Positions 29,140 to 40,185 of a DNA stretch of 64,000 nt are shown one piece after another. The stretch is from Gracilaria domingensis (Eukaryota > Rhodophyta > Florideophyceae > Gracilariales > Gracilariaceae), in contig VCMS01000003.1 in the NCBI GenBank assembly GCA_022539475.1, positions 84,983-148,982 of the forward strand, in the 5' to 3' direction. The position numbers and the translations under genes were made by a program. Within the stretch, counting starts at the first letter, position 1. Every line of letters begins with the position of its first letter. Below the pieces are notes generated by a model. That model did no database searches, had not been told where the DNA came from, and worked only from the letters and a program-made list of their open reading frames with translations.

Positions 29140-30861
29140 CCGACGAGCGTGATATATCACGTCCCGCCCGAAGGTGAATCTGTCGTAGGTCAATTTTTGG
29201 CAATTGAACCGAACACCAGCGGTCTCTTGGTTGTGACGAGTTCTGGTCTACAGGGTCGACAGTGTCGTGCGGGGCATTCTAAGCGGAAACAGCAACAAAT
29301 CTGAAAATTGCAAAGCTTTCCATCCATTACATTGCTGGAATGGAATATACCGTTTGCAATGATATCGGAAATCCCGCAGAGTTCTCGACAATTGTCGCGA
29401 AATGATTCACGGACGTCGTTGGTTGCCGTTTTGAGGAAAAGCTCTATGTGAAGCTTGCGTTTTTGAGCACATGCGTTCCGCCCGTCGAGATGGGCCGGCC
29501 GGCATGCGATACAAATCTTCAGAATTTGTACGTTGCAGAATGGATCTGCGTTCGGATGTGATCTGGCTCATTGGCCTGTGTCATAGATGAGCAGCTCATT
29601 TGAATTTCCAGTAGGACTCGAACATAGTCCAGAAGCAATTAGTCTAGAATACCCATAACAAAGGAAGCTTTCTTACGTCAGTTTAGCATTGAACTTCTAA
29701 AGAAGAAGAAAAGGACTGTTGCAATGGTAAAGGAGAGAGATAGCTCGCATAGAATTCCAATATGGTGGCATCTTTTTCTTTCATGTGGACATCAGCCGTC
29801 AATTTCAAGGCCAAAGTAGAAACGTTTGACCGTGGAGGTCGCCAAACTCGTCCAGGCGATTGATTCGCTTGCTTGTCGTCCTCATGAACCTGGGTGGTAC
29901 GTTGCTAGAATCCCCTTGTCTACCTGCACGGAAGAAGTAGGTCACGAGCAGGCACAGCCTATTTTCTCTTTCACTTCTTCCAAAACATGCATTAACTTAT
30001 CAGCAGGATTGTCTGAAAGCTGACTCGAAGAACCCAGAGTGTGTCGAAACCGGGTCTTGTTGAATACTCCTCCCAATTATGGCAATACTGAGAAGGATGT
30101 CCAAAGGTCATGCCAGCAGTCGAGTGGTCCACTAATCTACGTTCTCCACGTTTTAGAAAGCAGTCGGTTCTTGGTTTCCGATTCGGCACAGAAGCCTCCT
30201 CGACAGACTTGCGAGAAAGGAACCAGCCACTGAGCTGAGACTGAAACTGCTTCGAGGGGCCAAAGTGAAGAGGTGCATTAGGTCGAAAACCCAATGGAAG
30301 CCGAGGTGCAGCACTGCAAGTTTAGGAATTTAGTGTCCCGACGAACGTGGGCCAAGGACATTGAGTGCTCTACACAGAGTCTGTTCCACAAAGGGACATC
30401 GGGTCTGCGCCACAGACTCTACTTCCTGCGCTGAGCGGCGAATGAGGCGGAGTTCCGTATACGGGTTCATCCGATGGCAATGTTGTTTCCTGTGCATGGT
30501 TGGGACGTCTACCTCGAATGTACTTCAAAGCGGAAGGGCAGCCTTGGAGGCCGAGGTCCCAGGAACACAGAAATCGTTGTGAATAGATATTCGCGCTCAC
30601 CTGCATCTTTTCGACAAAACCCGTTTGAGGGCGAAGAGATGAACAAGAAGCATAACACCCTGGTACAACATGATATCAAGAACGGCACTGTTAGTACCAT
30701 CATGGTGACGCGGAGCCTCGGGAACTACAAAGCCATATTCAGATTTACTTCTGTCATCATTACTGAAATTCTTCACGCAGTACACCACGGCTTGTGATTC
30801 CCCAACCCTTCATGAACCAGTGCACTCCTCAACTTCACCTGATAAGTAGCCCACGAATTGT
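29140..30861. other. Spacer between the GT92-like gene and MSH4
   Basis: The first 165 bp are an in-frame continuation of the glycosyltransferase frame after its stop. A fragment of the repeat that forms the inverted pair at 53592 and 58161 lies near 29826-29965. Other frames of up to 107 residues show no firm domain. The last part is the 3'UTR of the reverse-strand MSH4 gene. Confidence 0.4.
29826..29965 (-). repeat. Fragment (copy C) of the 53.6/58.2-kb repeat
   Basis: GAGGTCGCCAAACTCGTCC, CCTCATGAACCTGGGTGGTA and GTAGGTCACGAGCAGG match copy B (58161 onward) in the same orientation, at clearly lower identity than A and B share with each other. Only the roughly 140-bp end nearest 58161 is present. 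Confidence 0.75.
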
Positions 30862-33800
30862 CTATTTCTCCTTCACGCTACCTAGATCTGGGGTCTGCAT
30901 ACCAGTCTGCCCATCTCGTGACTTTTGCCTCTCCTTCTTGGCCGCTCGGTTTTTCTTTCCCTTTTCCAACAGCTCTTTCTGATAGGCAGCCAGCAACTTC
31001 TTCTCTTGTTCGACATTCGCGGAGTACCTTTGAATCTCTCTTATGCGGCTTGCAATTGAAACTGTTTGGATGCTTTTGCGCAACAGGTTCTTGTCATTTT
31101 TATCCAACGCCAGAATGCCATCCAGAACACCGTCGACCGTGCTAATCCGTCGCGAGGGTGTGATTTGCTTCAATTCTTCACATCGTCGCAGAAGGCTTTC
31201 GGGGATACCAGCAAATCGAGCTGTTTCCATGCCGTAGCTGGTTTCGGGTAAGGCCCCTGTGGAAACCTTGTATGTATAGTTCAAGTTGTCAACAACAGCA
31301 CCTGGATCATTACCTTCTTCTTGCGCGCCTTCGTCGGAGCGTTCTGTCACCAAGTGGCTAGTCCTCACAACGGGATTAACATGAGCAAGTGCCCCTAATC
31401 CAAGAAAGTGCGTTGTGCAAAGCGTAAGTGTGTTTGGAATTGCTGCTAATTCTTCCAGCACCGCGTAGGCTATAGAAAAACCGTCAACTGTTGACGTATA
31501 TCTACCTAACTCATCAATTAGTATCAGGGTGTTGGGGAGCGACTGATTACCCTTTGCTTGCGGTCCGGACGAGTGCGACATGAAGCTCAGAGCTTGTAGA
31601 GCCTTTTCGGGGTCTCGATGAGAAAAGCGAGAATCAAAGATTGCTGCAACGTCTTGCATTTCTTTTGAGAAGCTCGACTGGTTGCGAGTTATATCGTACC
31701 CAGTTTCAAACCGGGTTGCGATCCTCTTCAAAATACGAATTGATGCGTGTTTGGCAGGTACCCAGCAGCCGGTGTGCGCCATTATCACAATCAAGCCCAC
31801 TGTTTTGATATAGAAGGTTTTCCCCGCCATATTACGCCCAGAGATGATGTACAGAGCCGATGTTTCATCAAGAAAAGCATCGTTGGGTACTGGCTTCTTT
31901 GAAGCATATCTCAGGCTTACTGGGTGGTATGCCTCTCTCAGATCAATAGGCCCATTTTCTGTCATCGTTGGTCTCTCATTATGTACGCCGCATTCCATCG
32001 AGTACGTTACGAATGAGCTAAGACAGTCAAGAATTGCTATACAATCACAGAGGCGATGGATAGCAGTGAGAGTTGATGGTTGAAAGATTTTGCTCACAAG
32101 AATGCCCAACTCAAGCTCAGACCTTCTCCATATTTCATCCATAGAATTCTTGTAAAGCACATTCAATCTCTGCATATGCTGTGATGTAAAATGGTGAAGC
32201 TTCTTCCCACTGTTGATGAGAATGAACTCTTCGGGTAAACTTCTTTCTCCCAAGCTTTTCTTTGGGATCACGAAGTGGTACCCCGTTCTCAAATGTAAAG
32301 TTAGTTCAAGTTTGTGCAGGCCGTGCTTTTTACGAAGCTCGTCTGCAAGATTTTCCATATCCTCGATGTTTTCCCCCATAATTTTCCTGTGAATGTCAAG
32401 GTATCCTATCAAAGTGGCCAAGAGCAAAGAAACTGAAATTAGTCAAAAGCACACTTGATGGCCGAAGCTTTGAAAAAAAGGAACACAAGCCTTCAGAACT
32501 TACCATTTCGACCATGTTTAACTCCCAGGGCGCCATTCATACGCATTCGTTCGTGATCTTTACTAGGAAAGACATCGGGATCGATGATGTCATCGATCTC
32601 CTCGCGCAATTCTGCAAGAGCCGGACTGCGCATACTTCCAGCAATCCCACGGAGCAAAGGGGCTTCAAGACCTTCAGTTACTCCAAGCAACTCGGTTACC
32701 GCCTCTAGAGCAGCTTTGATATCCAATATAGTTCTGATGAGCACAGGAGAAGGGGGTCCGGTTTGCACAAAAGCGGACTCCTCTTGCTCTGGGGCCGGTT
32801 CTGCTTCGATGTCACTACCGTCAGATAAACGGAGTTCAGGCTCATATACAGTTCCCAGAGAGCGAAGACGTGCATTTTCTCTGCTCATGAGAATGGCCAT
32901 GGCTCTCTCGAGGTCAGGAAAACGGCGCAAAGCGGCTATGATAGAGTGGTAAACTGTTTCCGTGTTGATAAGCTCCTCGACGACATCCTGCCTAACTGAT
33001 ATGGTGCCCATATCACCACATGGCTCCAAGACTGCCCGACGAAGGAATCTCTTACCGGCACGGGTAATCGTTTGATCCATCATTCGCAGCAAGCATATGT
33101 TCTGAGGAAGCTCTGAAATGACAGCAACAGCGTTGACATTTTCTATGACTTCAAGGCCTTCCAGAGCCGAAATGTCAATGAACAGAGTGTCATCGTTAGG
33201 TTTAAAATGGATCCGAAGGCTTGACGGAGCGAAAACGCGATCTTCCACATGTTCGATATACTTCAGAAGTGCTCCGCAGCAAGCCAGTGAAAGATACAAA
33301 GCGCTGCCCAACCGAGACAAATGCGGGCATTTTTGGCTTGAAAGCTTTTCGACAGCTAGATCTCCGTAAGTCTCGTTGAAGAAGGCTCTGCCTATATAAG
33401 TGAGCTTAATATGTGAAACGTGCGGGGAATTCTGAATGGCTTGGACCAACAAGCCACCCATACTCGAAGTGGAGAGCAAAATTTCAACGGGAGACAGAAT
33501 GCACAGCATCTTTATGAGCGTGGTGTACAAGTTCGAATCCGTGAACTGTCGTAGCTCGACCACAAATCCATTGAGATCATACGCACAGAGACCAACCTCG
33601 CGCACAGTATTGTCTATTATAGCCACAACGTATGTATCTTCCCGTCGCGCAGTCTGCGTCCGGGTGCGGGCGGTGCCTGTGCGGGTTGAGGTTGTTCTGT
33701 TTGTATCCCTAGTACGAGCTGAACGATTACGTCCAGTACGGATACGGGAAATACCTCTGCGAGCTGTGCCGGTGCGGGCAGTGTTTGTGCGAGCCGTGGC

Positions 33801-33944
33801 GATGCGAAGCGGGTCAACGCGCGCCGTGGACTTTCTGAGCACAGGAGATGCTCTTGTGGTCCGGGAACGAGAGGGCAGAAATCGCTCCAAATCAAAAGGT
33901 GGAGAACGCGGTGCAGAACCTTCTGAAGACTGCGGTAAACTCAT
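30862..33944 (-). CDS. MSH4: MutS homolog MSH4, meiotic recombination (two exons, 1003 aa)
   Basis: Exon 1 is 33944-32504 and exon 2 is 32432-30862. The 71-bp intron has donor AATG|GTAAGT and acceptor TTTCAG|TTTC. The ATG at 33944 (MSLPQSSEGS) is used because the frame further upstream has no ATG. After an unusual Arg/Thr-rich tail (about residues 25-75) come the MutS connector and lever region (GALLKYIEHVEDRVFAPSSL, FLRRAVLEPCGDMGTISVRQ) and the ATPase: Walker A GRNMAGKT (about 679-686), QSSFSKEMQDVAAI, Walker B LILIDELGRYTSTVDG (from about 783) and TLTLCTTHFLGL. The connector and lever wording and the lack of a mismatch-recognition domain point to MSH4 rather than MSH2 or MSH5. MSH4-MSH5 clamps stabilise crossover intermediates in meiosis. 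Walker A has R and T where GPNMxGKS is usual. Confidence 0.9.
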
Positions 33945-34425
33945 ATTCCTGTTTAGATATGACTGGTGCACCAAAGGGACGAGGATATAGGGCACGAAGA
34001 CGATATGCAGATGTTCCGCGGGGATCGCGCAGAAGCGCCATCGTTATCGGCTCCATTAGGAATGCCATCAGCGCCTCAGCCATGATTTCCAGAGTTTGGA
34101 ATGGCGGGCGGGGCGGCTGGTGAAACGAAAGCGTGGATCACGCAAGCGACCGATTTCGATGCTTAGCGTGAATCGCAAGCAAGGAGGAGCTGCGAAGCGC
34201 AATGTGCATTGCTGGAGCGAGCACCAGCCCCACCCTCTCAAATGGGCCGAGCTTTGAGCCGTGGCGCGCAACGTAGTTTGATTGGCTGTATCACCGCAGA
34301 CGGTGTCTGCGAATAGACAGGTTTCCCGCGATGCAGAGCTCCTAGCCGCCGCTGATTGGGCGGTCCTCGCCACCTGAAGCGCGCCGCGCCGCGCCGCGCC
34401 GCGCCGCGCCTGCGAGAGCTGCAAC
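33945..34425. promoter_or_regulatory. Divergent promoter between MSH4 and a large unknown gene
   Basis: 481 bp separate the start of MSH4 (minus) from the ATG at 34426 (plus). It includes six tandem GCGCC units at 34381-34410, 15 bp before the plus-strand ATG. No TATA box is obvious. Shared regulation of the two genes is possible but not shown. Confidence 0.5.
34381..34410. repeat. Tandem repeat, 6 x 5 bp (GCGCC)
   Basis: There are six perfect GCGCC units immediately before the plus-strand start codon, the most GC-rich point of the divergent promoter. Confidence 0.9.
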
Positions 34426-37224
34426 ATGCGGCCGAGCAGTCCACCAGGGCTCGTCCAATTTCCGTGCTCCGTCTCCACCGTCGTCGCGGCAGAAGTCGTC
34501 AACAGCCCTCCGAAACATATTGCGAGAATGCTAGTGGTAAACAATGCTCCACCCACTTCCCATTCCACGCCTTCTCAGGATGCGCATCATTCTCCTTCCA
34601 TGGCGAGAAAGAGACCCGCCGCCCAAGTCTCTGACATCCCAAAGCGAGCACGTTGTGGTCGTCGACCTGACGTCAAACACGAAGCTTTCCCATCTTGGCT
34701 TCAAGATGCCGCCGCCGCCTTTGTCAATGCCGCCCCCCCGCTAAAATGGACAGGTGGTTTCTATAGCTGGGGAACATGGCTAGATGCCTTACGTAATGAA
34801 GCGCTTTGGAATTCCGAACACAAAGTCCAGCCGCCATGGCGTCAACTTGTTGATGCCTGTCGTAAATCAGGACAAGTATGTGGCACAGCCGCACTCTATC
34901 GTGCCAAGAACGATCTTGTGTCGGCCATCATCAATCTTGTCTATAGACGGGGTGAGACCCAGCGGATCACCATTGCGAAGCAAAAACCTGCTGTGGAACG
35001 TGACGTTATGCGTCGTGTTAGAGCCGTTGTCACTAGACAGAGAAGGCATGAGGCGGCATCGCTCACGCTCATAAGGTACCTGGACCTCGCCTTCGTGTTT
35101 TCAGCGTACAAGGATTGTCGTCTAGCCCAAGTACCAAAAGAGTCTTTCACGGAAATCAGCATACAGATTGAAGAGGAACTGAACTTTCTTCAATCAAAGC
35201 CCAGCGCAAAGCAAACCGGAGCTGTCACGCAACGTATGGAATCATACATGTGGCAGCATCGTTGGTTGCCATGGTATGAACGGATGCCTCACATGAAAGA
35301 TGCCATGCTTATTAGCGCTCGAGAAGCTGCGCATGCTTTTTGTAATGGCTTACCATGTCCACGATTTGGCGTTGGAACAGGTGTCCGTGGCTTGTCAAGG
35401 GGTCATCTCGCTGGCGCGGGGATCATGGATGAATGGTTGATAACCCTCTTCGATGAGTCCATCTCGCCGCGATGGAGACATCTAGCCGAGGTATACGAGG
35501 AAGCCACAAGAGATTGGCGGGGTGAGGAGAGCAAATTGCTGGAGGAGATATCTCGTCGTGTCATTGAGAGAATACTCGAGCCTCTCACAGAGATGAACGA
35601 CAGCTTGGATTCTGATCATTGCAAGTTAATAGACGCCACCCCTGGTATCGTAGTGACACACTCTGCAAGAATAAGGGGAAGATTCACATTCCGCCTTCTA
35701 GTAGAACTGCATGTTCATCTCATCATGTTCTGTGAATATCTGCATAAGAAGTTCCATGGCCGTATGCTCCCCTCTATTGAAGATATCCACCCCGGGGTGC
35801 TCCTTTTTGACGAACTAAGCCTAAGGATTGCAGAAGTTCGCACCCATATGGACGATGAGAAGGCTGAGCTTCTCATAAATTCATGCCTTCGAGCTCCTGA
35901 TCTTCATGACCCGCATACACATCCGTCACCAGAGGCCCTTCAGAGCTGCAAAGATTACCAAACCGCCGCAATTAGAGCTGCCTTAGGGCCTGCCATAATG
36001 CTTGGATGCAAAATGCCGGACGAGCTTGCGGAAGCGGAAACCGTGTCGGAAAGCGATCCATTAATGTTTGCGGCGATTATTGCTGATTGGGATCCGATTC
36101 TTGCTGCTAGAATTGTGGACGCTGCGGTCCGCATTGGAAAGAAGACTAGAGAAGATTTTCTGAACGGAGGTGGATGTGGCCTTGATTTCTACACACACCG
36201 AAGAGTACTAGTTTGTGATGCCGCCATAGATCGATGTCGTGGTGATCGACGCGCTGCAGCAGAAATCATGACGCGGCTGGAACCCGTATGGGATGCGTGT
36301 TATAACGACAAGGAAATAGGTTCGTTCTCTCCAGATGGCATTGTTCTTTTGAAGCTGGCCGTTGAACGGGGAAATTTTGAAGCAGCCACTGCGTTCGGGA
36401 ATTTCATTGGAGAAGAGCAATGGGAGACACATCGAAATGCTTGCGGGGTTGAGCGTAACACTAAGAGTGCGATCAACTACCTCTGCAGGGCTTTGACTGC
36501 TGGTGACGTGGGCGCCGCGCGTAGTCTGATTCACCTCTTGTGCAGTCGAAACCTTTCGCGCTCGGAATCAAATCCACGACAAGCGAGCTTCTCTCAAGAG
36601 CTTGTGAAAAAGGCACACGAAAGCCTTGAAGTTGCCGCCAAGGATGTGCCCGCAATTGCACTGTATCTAGGTTATCTGCAAGCGGTTGGGGCTAGCGGGC
36701 TGGAGGTCGACTGCAGTTCGGCAATGGGCTGCTACAAACAGGTTCTGCTTTCGAGCAAAGTTAGCACCCGTTTTAAAGCCCACGCGGCAAACAATATTGC
36801 TGTGTTGAAGGCCCTTCACTGCAGCCCGGGAGATGTTGAGCACGAAGATGTCCGAATATGCCATTATCTTCGCACGGCTGCGACTGCTACCAATCCTAAA
36901 GCAGGCGCAAATCTTGCTGCTCTTACAACGGTTGCTACTAATGCAGGTGAACCGGATCTAGAAAAAGCGGTGGAAATGTACCAGCAGATCTTTCGAAGTT
37001 CTGCGAAAGGATCACCCGTCACTGTGATTCGGACCGACGAGAAGAAAATGGAAATGACAGTTACAGAGGTGCACATAGACAAAGACAAGCAGGAAATGTT
37101 TTGCCAAGATCTAGAGGTCGAAGGACGGGACCTCGAGAAATACGGAAGGGTCATGGCCAGTGAAACTCTTCCCTGTACATCAGTGAAGGAGGGCGGAGTT
37201 GATGCGGGCAGGAAGTCGCAATAA
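34426..37224 (+). CDS. Large unrecognised protein with SEL1-like repeats near the C-terminus (932 aa)
   Basis: Single frame from the ATG at 34426; later ATGs (MLVVNN, MARKRP) are alternatives, because the first 60 residues are low complexity. MARKRPAAQVSDIPKRARCG looks like a nuclear localisation signal. The central 500 residues are mostly helical, with conserved-looking segments such as WTGGFYSWGTWLDALRNEAL and MWQHRWLPWYERMPHMKDAM, but I recognise no domain there. The last third has units resembling SEL1/TPR repeats: NTKSAINYLCRALTAGDVGA, then CSSAMGCYKQVLLSSK with AHAANNIAVLKALH, then PDLEKAVEMYQQIF. SEL1 repeats form solenoids that hold protein complexes together. The gene diverges from MSH4 across 481 bp. 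Function unknown; a nuclear scaffold is a guess. Confidence 0.75.
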   Translation: MRPSSPPGLVQFPCSVSTVVAAEVVNSPPKHIARMLVVNNAPPTSHSTPSQDAHHSPSMARKRPAAQVSDIPKRARCGRRPDVKHEAFPSWLQDAAAAFVNAAPPLKWTGGFYSWGTWLDALRNEALWNSEHKVQPPWRQLVDACRKSGQVCGTAALYRAKNDLVSAIINLVYRRGETQRITIAKQKPAVERDVMRRVRAVVTRQRRHEAASLTLIRYLDLAFVFSAYKDCRLAQVPKESFTEISIQIEEELNFLQSKPSAKQTGAVTQRMESYMWQHRWLPWYERMPHMKDAMLISAREAAHAFCNGLPCPRFGVGTGVRGLSRGHLAGAGIMDEWLITLFDESISPRWRHLAEVYEEATRDWRGEESKLLEEISRRVIERILEPLTEMNDSLDSDHCKLIDATPGIVVTHSARIRGRFTFRLLVELHVHLIMFCEYLHKKFHGRMLPSIEDIHPGVLLFDELSLRIAEVRTHMDDEKAELLINSCLRAPDLHDPHTHPSPEALQSCKDYQTAAIRAALGPAIMLGCKMPDELAEAETVSESDPLMFAAIIADWDPILAARIVDAAVRIGKKTREDFLNGGGCGLDFYTHRRVLVCDAAIDRCRGDRRAAAEIMTRLEPVWDACYNDKEIGSFSPDGIVLLKLAVERGNFEAATAFGNFIGEEQWETHRNACGVERNTKSAINYLCRALTAGDVGAARSLIHLLCSRNLSRSESNPRQASFSQELVKKAHESLEVAAKDVPAIALYLGYLQAVGASGLEVDCSSAMGCYKQVLLSSKVSTRFKAHAANNIAVLKALHCSPGDVEHEDVRICHYLRTAATATNPKAGANLAALTTVATNAGEPDLEKAVEMYQQIFRSSAKGSPVTVIRTDEKKMEMTVTEVHIDKDKQEMFCQDLEVEGRDLEKYGRVMASETLPCTSVKEGGVDAGRKSQ

Positions 37225-38488
37225 TTATGAAAAGACTCTTAAGCCATGCTTTTCTCCGCTGCTCATATTTGCAAATAGTCTGAGAGTAGAACATCGTTGA
37301 GTATATTCTTGGCTAGTACTGCAGTACGACTGGCTCACAAGATTTTGCAGAACCATCAGAATCGTGAAGCAGGTTGATGCAAGGCATAAACTTACGCGAA
37401 ACTCGTGAAACATTGCAATCTAAACCTTTTTCCTTGGTTCGAGAGTGCCATTCATATATGCTAGCGCACTCAGTACGTGGGACAACATCCAAAAAGTTTA
37501 GTTCTCATTCAACCCTGGGATACGCATGTAAGCCTTGGATACAGTCTAAGGCCACGAGAGCTGCTTTCTGAAATATGCTCCACAGAGTTTCCCATAGCAA
37601 GAGGTTGTCGAAATGTGGACAAAATGTGTACAAACATGTATTCGTTCACGAAAGACGAATGAGTCTAACTGGGCTTGGAACATTCCATGCTGCAGCTGAA
37701 TGGGAGCTGCAGTGTTTTAGCAAAACCTGTTCTTCTTCCTCAAAGTCTTTCTGGGCAACTTTCCATCTAGAATGCGTGGGAAAGAAAAGAAACCATAAAT
37801 GCAGGCTCTGCTGATACCAACCTTTTCGATAGAACTCGGACATCTTCCATCTTCTATCATAAGGGAAGAACCTTCAAACAAATCCGCGAATAGAGCAATT
37901 CCAAGAGAGTGCTCTTTCGGAGCAGAACGTGGGGGGAAGTCATCTCTAGCACGTACGCCTAAACGGCATCACTCAGAATATGATCCTTCGCTTGCGCTTT
38001 CGAGGATCAGTAACTTCCCGCATACCTTGAAGGTACGTGCACATTGGCATTGCCAATTTGGCAAACGGTGTAACGCCCTCCAGCTTTCTCTTGTTTTGAA
38101 TGATCATACTGTACTGGTAATTCACGCCTTATTTTTTGAGTTTGTGTAATTTCGACCCGAAGGAGACTTCAAGTCGAAAAAAACGGAGATAAAGAGAGTT
38201 CAATTGTAGGAGATCTGGTTCATTTTGACACTTCTTTGATTGCCCCTTCCACTCGTGTTTCTTCCGGAGATCTTCTAAACACAAGTTCGTTGACTTCGCT
38301 GCAGTGATCATGTATACTGACTTCATCAACGCTGAGAATTCGTTGAGTTGAAGTATGAACTAAATTTACTTTAGACAACACTGAGTCGAACGAGCATACC
38401 CGCACGGTTTTAGAACTTGTAATCTCCAGCATACCCTGTTCTCCTCGCTACGTTTTCATCTGCATTGTTGGTTCTGTTCCCAACCCTA
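37225..38488. other. Intergenic spacer, nothing recognised
   Basis: This is 1.26 kb of AT-richer DNA with only short frames on both strands. I see no repeat, RNA gene or domain. The end is the promoter and 5'UTR of the RsfS gene. Confidence 0.4.
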
Positions 38489-39438
38489 ATGTCGAAGTCT
38501 ACCGAAGCCTTTGTTCCGCATCTCGCTCTCTTCCATTCGCACAGGACGTCTTCGGTGCAGCTAGCAAGGCGAAGAACGTCAAGAACGTTGTCTTCATGGA
38601 GGCGTCACAAAGCATGCAAGATGAGCTCGGATAATTCCCACGATGATCCTTTCCAAGAAATGAATTCCTCCAATCAATTCAAATCCTCAGAAACCTTTGA
38701 GGATAAATATATTGTGAACATTGAAGACGGAGAATTCGATTTTGATGAGAACGCGGACGACTACAACGATGAAGGATTAGATATTGTTGAGATTCCGTCC
38801 GAAAACGCGCCTCCCAAAAGAAAGAGAGAGCGAAAGAATGTCAGTCGGCTTCTCGACGAAATTTCTACAGAGCCTGTTTCGGTCTTCACAAGTGATGCGA
38901 ATGATTTACCGTCAATTGAAGAAGATGAGAGCACTGCATACGTACGAACCGTTGTTCGGGCGATAGATGAAAGAAAAGGAGAAAACATCGTGGCTTTTCG
39001 TGTGAGCAAGTTGACGTATATAACTAGTTTCGTCGTCATAGCTAGCGCAAACAATACCCCTCAAATGAGAGCCATTTCCAATTTGGTGGAGGAAGACCTT
39101 CACAAAAAACACGACATCCAGACGAAAAGAAAGGACGGGGTCCCAGAATCTGGATGGATTCTACTTGATTGTAAGTTATGGGTTTTTATGATGTTTTGAG
39201 TGCTGTTTGAGTTTTGCTCCAGAGTAGAGTACTAACGTTTTGCTTGCTGCTACTTCCTTCAACAGATGGTGACTTTATGGTTAATATATTTTCAGGAGCT
39301 CAAAGAAGGAATTATAATCTTGAAACCTTATGGCAAAAAGCTGAACTGGTGGATATTTCAGATTGCATTGTCTCCAAGTCTGACGAAGTCACTGCTGAAG
39401 CGTCAGGTGCTGCGTTGGATGATTGGTTGAGTGAGTAA
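38489..39438 (+). CDS. Ribosome silencing factor RsfS/Iojap family, organellar (two exons, 284 aa)
   Basis: Exons are 38489-39170 and 39266-39438. The 95-bp intron has donor GATT|GTAAGT and acceptor CAACAG|ATGG, and splicing restores ILLDYGDFMVNIFSGAQRRN. The start ATG at 38489 gives a Ser/Arg-rich N-terminus (AFVPHLALFHSHRTSSVQLA and RRRTSRTLSSWRRH) that resembles an organelle transit peptide; an acidic linker (FDFDENADDYNDEGLD) follows. The RsfS domain lies in the second half: VRAIDERKGENIVAFRVSKL, TYITSFVVIASANNTPQMRA, GWILLDYGDFMVNIFS and RRNYNLETLWQKAELVD. RsfS binds large-subunit protein uL14 and blocks joining of the small subunit. Plastid location is likely but a mitochondrial one is possible. 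It converges on the gene at 39556 with a 117-bp gap. Confidence 0.88.
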
Positions 39439-39555
39439 ATGTATGTTATCCCTCTAAAGGGAGTATGATCTCGCGAGCAATGGCAACGATCGCAGTCTCG
39501 TTAAGCTCACAAGCACATGCAGTATTCGTAAAGAATCGGTGATGTAGCGCGAAAG

Positions 39556-40185
39556 TCATAATTCTGATTTTTCTTCCATGTTAGTAACAGCGCTGGTGCG
39601 ATCGTCGTCATCGTCATCGTCATCGTCGTCATCGTCGTCGGCAGGCGTAGGTTTCGGGGTGAATGGCACATTATCAATGACGGTTCGCATAATTTCATGC
39701 TGCGAAATCATATAGTCCTTCGCCATGTGACCATCTCGTATGGTCTCGCAGTTGGCAACGACTTGTCTGCCTTGAGGAACGAACCACAGTCGGCATCCGA
39801 TACCAGCGGCCGCGAGCTGATTTCTAAACTTTTGCGTGACCATCTGGCCTGTTTTCTCGTCGGAGCCAAACTGTGGAGTAAGGACAGCTGTAACCACTTT
39901 TGGTTGTTTCATGGCCATTCCCATGATGGTGTTGATGTCCATTCCCAGCTCGATTTTCCTTTGACGACGAGGAAATGGATTCTTGCGAGATTGTTCGGTT
40001 TCGTCCCATTCCTCCCATGCTTTGTTGGGGTCATCGCTCTTGCGGGTTTTGTCTTCTTGATAAGTTACCTCCGTGCGAATTGGGGGCAAAGCCTCGTCTG
40101 AAGTGGATGCATTGACGTTGGCAGCGAGCAAGGCAAGAACACAGACAAACAAAAATAGAGAGGCAAGACGTGTGGCGGGGACCAT
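39556..40185 (-). CDS. MESD-like ER chaperone (209 aa)
   Basis: The first ATG in frame is 40185 (MVPATRLASL), giving a signal peptide (LASLFLFVCVLALLAANVNA). The body has the LRP-chaperone MESD pattern: DINTIMGMAMKQPKVVTAVL, then a helix and strand segment QKFRNQLAAAGIGCRLWFVP, and HMAKDYMISQHEIMRTVIDN, comparable with the MESD stretch around the SWEIKDFLVSQ motif. MESD proteins reside in the endoplasmic reticulum and help beta-propeller receptors fold in animals; the algal client is unknown. A run of 13 Asp residues near residue 185, encoded by a GTC/ATC repeat on the plus strand, precedes the C-terminus MEEKSEL, which resembles a KDEL-type retention signal in its last residues. Assignment is moderate. 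Confidence 0.65.
   Translation of the reverse strand: MVPATRLASLFLFVCVLALLAANVNASTSDEALPPIRTEVTYQEDKTRKSDDPNKAWEEWDETEQSRKNPFPRRQRKIELGMDINTIMGMAMKQPKVVTAVLTPQFGSDEKTGQMVTQKFRNQLAAAGIGCRLWFVPQGRQVVANCETIRDGHMAKDYMISQHEIMRTVIDNVPFTPKPTPADDDDDDDDDDDDDRTSAVTNMEEKSEL

Noticed and set aside
30361-30790. Possible Copia-like retroelement remnant on the reverse strand (ALKYIRG-type segment)
   Set aside because: Similarity rests on a few residues with no second domain nearby; too weak to name.
33521-33545. TTCGAATCC-type sequence considered as a tRNA T-arm
   Set aside because: It lies inside MSH4 coding sequence, and no acceptor or anticodon arm can be folded around it.
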